Shown here in pieces: positions 6,527 through 8,573 of a stretch of DNA of 8,573 bases (positions within the stretch are counted from its first letter, which is position 1; each line of letters starts with the position of its first letter). Made by a program: the position numbers and the translations under genes. Source of the DNA: Actinomycetes bacterium (GTDB taxonomy: Bacteria; Actinomycetota; Acidimicrobiia; Acidimicrobiales; Acidimicrobiaceae); assembly GCA_021823385.1 (NCBI GenBank), contig JAKAOC010000075.1:1-8573 (forward strand), read 5' to 3'. The notes beneath the pieces are model-generated. The model saw only the letters and a program-made list of their open reading frames with translations. It did no database searches and was not told where the DNA came from.

Positions 6527-7429
6527 TCACCCCGCAAGCGTGGCCGTAGCGGTCATGCAAAGGTCGCCTTCGCAACTGATCTCGATGGCAACGGTGGAAT
6601 CGCCCTGCTGCCGAGCGCTGATCTCGGCCTGCTGCCCCTCGAATATCGGTGAACGGGCGCGGAACTCGAAGGCGCTCACGTTGCCCAGCCCCACCCCCAG
6701 GACCGCCTCCAGGGCGGCGGAGGCAAGTAGCGGGCCGTGCACGACCAGCCCCGGGTATCCCTCGAAGGTCTGGCAGTAGCCGCGGTCGTAGTGGATCTTG
6801 TGCGGGTTGCCGGTGAGCGCCGAATAGGTGAACAGCATCGGCGACATCGCCCTCAGCCTGCCGCCCCGCACAAAGCCCCCCGTCTCTCCGGTTGCGGCCG
6901 CCTCGAAGGCGAGCGATCCGGCCTCGCCGTCCAGGGCGGGAAGCTCGAAGGGGCGATAGGTGGCCGGAGGCGGATCGAAAAAGACCAGCGACTGCTCCTC
7001 CACCCGGCAAAGTTCGCCACTCTGGCTGATGCGGTGCTCGAGTGTGACGAAGACGAGGTCGCCGGAGCGCCCTGTCTTGGGTTCGACTTTGGTGCAGATC
7101 GTGGTCTTTTCCGCCGGCTCGCCCGTGGCCAGTGGCGCCAACGACTTCACGCTCCCGCCGGCGTACATACGGCGCCGCGCCGGCACCGGCGGCACGACGC
7201 TGGCCTCGCCGCGGCGAAGGTGGCCATCGGGGCCGAGCTCGGCGGGCCGATACGGGCGCAGGAAGTAGACCCAGTGCCATAGTGCGGGCAGGTCCGCCAG
7301 CTCGGCCGCGCTCGGCTGTCGGCCGAGCACCGCCGCTAAGGCGATCGCCCTCTCCGGGGCCATCGAGTCGGCCGAGCGCTCCTCGCGCCCGATGTATTCC
7401 ACGTAAGGCGCATTCTGCGCTGGATCCAT
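6527..7429 (-). CDS. two-hotdog acyl-CoA hydratase, MaoC/HTD2 type (mesaconyl-C4-CoA / 3-methylfumaryl-CoA hydratase-like)
   Basis: It is probably a reversible enoyl-CoA hydratase with a double-hotdog fold. The N-terminal FAS1-like dehydratase half spans about residues 5-155 (WHWVYFLRPYRPAELGPDGH 51-70; PPVPARRRMYAGG 80-92; SGDLVFVTLEHRIS 122-135; EEQSLVFFDP 144-153). The C-terminal MaoC-like half spans about 190-300. The active-site region is FTYSALTGNPHKIHYD (200-215), followed by EGYPGLVVHGPLLA (223-236). The hydratase-2 motif S-G-D-x-N-P-x-H reads T-G-N-P-H-K-I-H, so Asp and Asn are replaced; His213 stays. To my knowledge this is normal in the mesaconyl-C4-CoA hydratase / mitochondrial HTD2 branch. 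The 300-aa length fits that branch. GGAGG lies 6 nt before ATG 7429. No other acyl-CoA gene is in the window, so the substrate (a C4/C5 dicarboxylyl-CoA or a 3-hydroxyacyl thioester) is open. Confidence 0.85.
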   Translation of the reverse strand: MDPAQNAPYVEYIGREERSADSMAPERAIALAAVLGRQPSAAELADLPALWHWVYFLRPYRPAELGPDGHLRRGEASVVPPVPARRRMYAGGSVKSLAPLATGEPAEKTTICTKVEPKTGRSGDLVFVTLEHRISQSGELCRVEEQSLVFFDPPPATYRPFELPALDGEAGSLAFEAAATGETGGFVRGGRLRAMSPMLFTYSALTGNPHKIHYDRGYCQTFEGYPGLVVHGPLLASAALEAVLGVGLGNVSAFEFRARSPIFEGQQAEISARQQGDSTVAIEISCEGDLCMTATATLAG

Positions 7430-7541
7430 GATTAACCTCCCTGAGCTGCCTAGATATTACGCCCAGCGCGCCCGGCACGCCACGCCGTGCGGCTCGCGCA
7501 TATCCCCTCTATGCTTGGTCGGGACGTTAGCTAGACGGGGA
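7430..7541. promoter_or_regulatory. divergent promoter region, hydratase / RAM-domain gene
   Basis: This 112-bp gap separates two divergent genes. Toward the hydratase, TAATAT (minus strand, 7454-7459) is a good -10 hexamer about 25 bp before the start codon, with GGAGG (7436-7440) as SD. Toward the RAM-domain gene, TATGCT (7510-7515) is a plausible -10. Neither has a clear -35. The GC-rich stretch between them (7460-7500) would be the shared control zone if the two genes are regulated together. Confidence 0.4.
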
Positions 7542-7805
7542 ATGCAGGCATTGATTAGCGCTTTCGTGCTCATCCAGACCGAGGTGGGAAGCATCTCGGA
7601 GGTAGCCAAGAACTTGAGGAGCACCCCTGGGATCGACTTCGCCGACGAGGTGACGGGTCCCTACGACATAGTCTGCCGGGTTCACGCCGATGACCTGGTA
7701 GCCCTGGGGGATAGCGTCACTGCCGCGATACAGAGGATCGAGGGTGTTACGCGTACGCTCACCTGCCCGATCACCCGCAACATCTCCCTCGCAGACCTGG
7801 ACTGA
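7542..7805 (+). CDS. Lrp/AsnC ligand-binding (RAM) domain protein without a DNA-binding domain
   Basis: This 87-aa protein is a single RAM domain, the alpha-beta ligand-binding and oligomerising half of Lrp/AsnC regulators: SAFVLIQTEVGSISEVAKNL, IDFADEVTGPYDIVCRVHA with the conserved VTG-x-YD turn, then GVTRTLTCPI. There is no helix-turn-helix, so it cannot bind DNA in the usual way. Such stand-alone domains are common in actinobacteria and archaea and are thought to bind amino acids or act as partners of full-length Lrp proteins. ATG 7542 gives MQALISAF, but its GGGG is only 1 nt away. The TTG at 7551 (MISAFVLIQ) has GGGGA 9 nt upstream and matches the usual family start better, so the protein may be 84 aa. 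It is divergent from the hydratase and convergent with the next gene, 1 bp between stop codons. Confidence 0.88.
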   Translation: MQALISAFVLIQTEVGSISEVAKNLRSTPGIDFADEVTGPYDIVCRVHADDLVALGDSVTAAIQRIEGVTRTLTCPITRNISLADLD

Positions 7806-7806
7806 C

Positions 7807-8187
7807 CTACTTTGCGGACTGGGCGACGATGAAGGCCCGGATTCCCAGGCCGGCGATGAAGAGTCCGGCGAGGCCGTAGAGCAGATACAGACGCCCGGCC
7901 ATCCGGTCACGGTAGGCGAACAGGAAACCCGAGGCCACCACCGCCACGAAGCCGTAGAAAGGGTGGAAGGCGATCATCTGCTTGTGCTCCCCCGTCACGA
8001 GGTAGATGCCTGTGGCGACCTGGACGTAGATGGCCGCCTGCGCGAAGACCGTGAACCACCAGAGAGACCGGGTGCGCATCTGCGGGTAGCGGATGGCGGC
8101 CAACGACCATATCCCGGCCATGGCGTTCCCGGCGATCACAAGCCACGCCCAGGTGGCGTGGAATTCCGTCATCGACGCAAGCAACAT
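7807..8187 (-). CDS. four-TM membrane protein, unknown function
   Basis: This is a 126-aa integral membrane protein with hydrophobic spans at about 10-32, 41-64, 74-92 and 99-122, nearly all of its length. Basic residues sit at RYPQMRTR (33-40), YRDRMAGR (92-99) and the C-terminus, which places the 33-40 and 92-99 loops and hence both termini on mixed sides; topology is not certain. Histidines at 10, 68 and 75 and aromatic-rich spans (LWWFTVF) near the membrane faces leave heme or quinone contact possible, but no known cytochrome motif is present. ATG 8187 is used: GGGAGG lies 11 nt upstream and GGGGG directly before it; the alternative ATG at 8172 (MTEFHATW) has no SD. I do not recognise the family. 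It looks monocistronic and abuts the RAM-domain gene tail to tail, with no room for a terminator between. Confidence 0.8.
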   Translation of the reverse strand: MLLASMTEFHATWAWLVIAGNAMAGIWSLAAIRYPQMRTRSLWWFTVFAQAAIYVQVATGIYLVTGEHKQMIAFHPFYGFVAVVASGFLFAYRDRMAGRLYLLYGLAGLFIAGLGIRAFIVAQSAK

Positions 8188-8317
8188 CCCCCGGCCAACC
8201 TCCCACCATAAAGTAGCTCACCGGAGACCGAGCCCGACGGCCTTCTCCCAAGCTCCCCACGCCGCGACCGCCCATCCGAGTGGGGCCGCGGCCAGGTTCC
8301 GGGCTGAACGTGAGGCG

Positions 8318-8573
8318 TCACTCCCGGCCGATCTCAGCCGCACGCCCCCGGCCGGTGAGGGGCTCGTGGAGCCCGATTCGCGCGAAGCCCTTTCGCGCAT
8401 TGAACAAGAGCGCCTCCCCCGGACGCCCCCTTGCCAGATCCCCGGGCGAGAGCAACGGCCGGAGCTGGCCGGACCTGGAGCGAGGCGCGGGAGCGATCAG
8501 CGATCGCCGGGCACCCACTCCAGGCAGCATCACAAGGCGCTCGCCGGAGAGCATGGACAATTCCGAGAGCGTC
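8318..8573 (-). CDS. 3' end of an unidentified gene entering from the right; weak coupling-protein-like tail
   Basis: The frame is open from the window edge to a TGA at 8318-8320, giving the last 84 residues of a longer protein. Visible sequence runs TLSELSMLSGERLVMLPG, a basic Ser/Arg linker (RRSLIAPAPRSRSGQ), then RPLLSPGDLARGRPGEALLF and a charged C-terminus. The order 'L..L.GER...', variable linker, 'RPLLsp.dL...p.geALL' recalls the C-termini of actinobacterial TraG/VirD4-type conjugative coupling ATPases, where the TraM-recognition region ends in such a segment. No ATPase motif is inside the window, so this is a faint resemblance only. It could also be an unrelated or degraded frame. The 130 bp between its stop and the four-TM gene contain no hairpin I can call a terminator, only the SD region of that gene near 8199-8205. 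Confidence 0.4.
   Translation of the reverse strand, partial: TLSELSMLSGERLVMLPGVGARRSLIAPAPRSRSGQLRPLLSPGDLARGRPGEALLFNARKGFARIGLHEPLTGRGRAAEIGRE

Noticed and set aside
8380..8398. 7-bp inverted repeat GCGCGAA / TTCGCGC near the right edge
   Set aside because: Inside the partial coding frame, made of common GC-rich codons, and not followed by a T tract.
1..8573. CRISPR array, insertion sequence or integrase
   Set aside because: No regularly spaced direct repeats, no transposase or recombinase motif, and no terminal inverted repeats were seen on either strand.

Overview
The window is GC-rich, with C/G-biased third codon positions. Its gene families suggest an actinobacterium: GTP-type PEP carboxykinase, tandem DUF4232 lipoprotein, PASTA protein, stand-alone Lrp/AsnC C-terminal (RAM) domain protein and TANNNT-type -10 elements. 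An uncultured Acidimicrobiia-like lineage is a guess; no marker gene here fixes the taxonomy.

Left edge (1-868, + strand): a type II toxin-antitoxin pair. The Phd/YefM-like antitoxin overlaps a VapC/PIN toxin by 4 bp. The toxin frame is broken by a single extra G in a G5 run at 466-470, and reading resumes cleanly one frame over to a normal VapC end at 641. The stretch after it holds only one short minus-strand ORF with a good Shine-Dalgarno (SD) sequence.

Positions 869-3574 (- strand): three co-oriented genes, read right to left. The first encodes a lipoprotein made of two DUF4232 repeats, the second a six-TM protein with one extracytoplasmic beta-rich loop, and the third a 99-aa free-standing PASTA-domain protein. 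The two ends of the set both concern the cell surface, but no kinase or other enzyme is present, so a shared function is only inferred. The lipoprotein looks leaderless, and a GC-rich hairpin lies after it.

Positions 3600-6511: core metabolism. pckG (GTP-dependent PEP carboxykinase) on the minus strand ends in a near-perfect intrinsic terminator. It is transcribed divergently from thiL (thiamine-monophosphate kinase) across a short AT-rich promoter region.

Positions 6527-8187: a two-hotdog MaoC/HTD2-type acyl-CoA hydratase (mesaconyl-C4-CoA / 3-methylfumaryl-CoA hydratase-like), convergent with thiL. It is divergent from a small RAM-domain (Lrp/AsnC ligand-binding) protein, which is convergent, with a 1-bp gap, to a four-TM membrane protein of unknown function. 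The right edge carries the 3' end of a minus-strand gene whose C-terminus faintly resembles conjugative coupling proteins.

I do not see a clear new multi-gene defence or mobile system. The most unusual items are the frameshifted toxin, the orphan PASTA protein beside the six-TM and DUF4232 genes, and the duplicated eight-cysteine lipoprotein.
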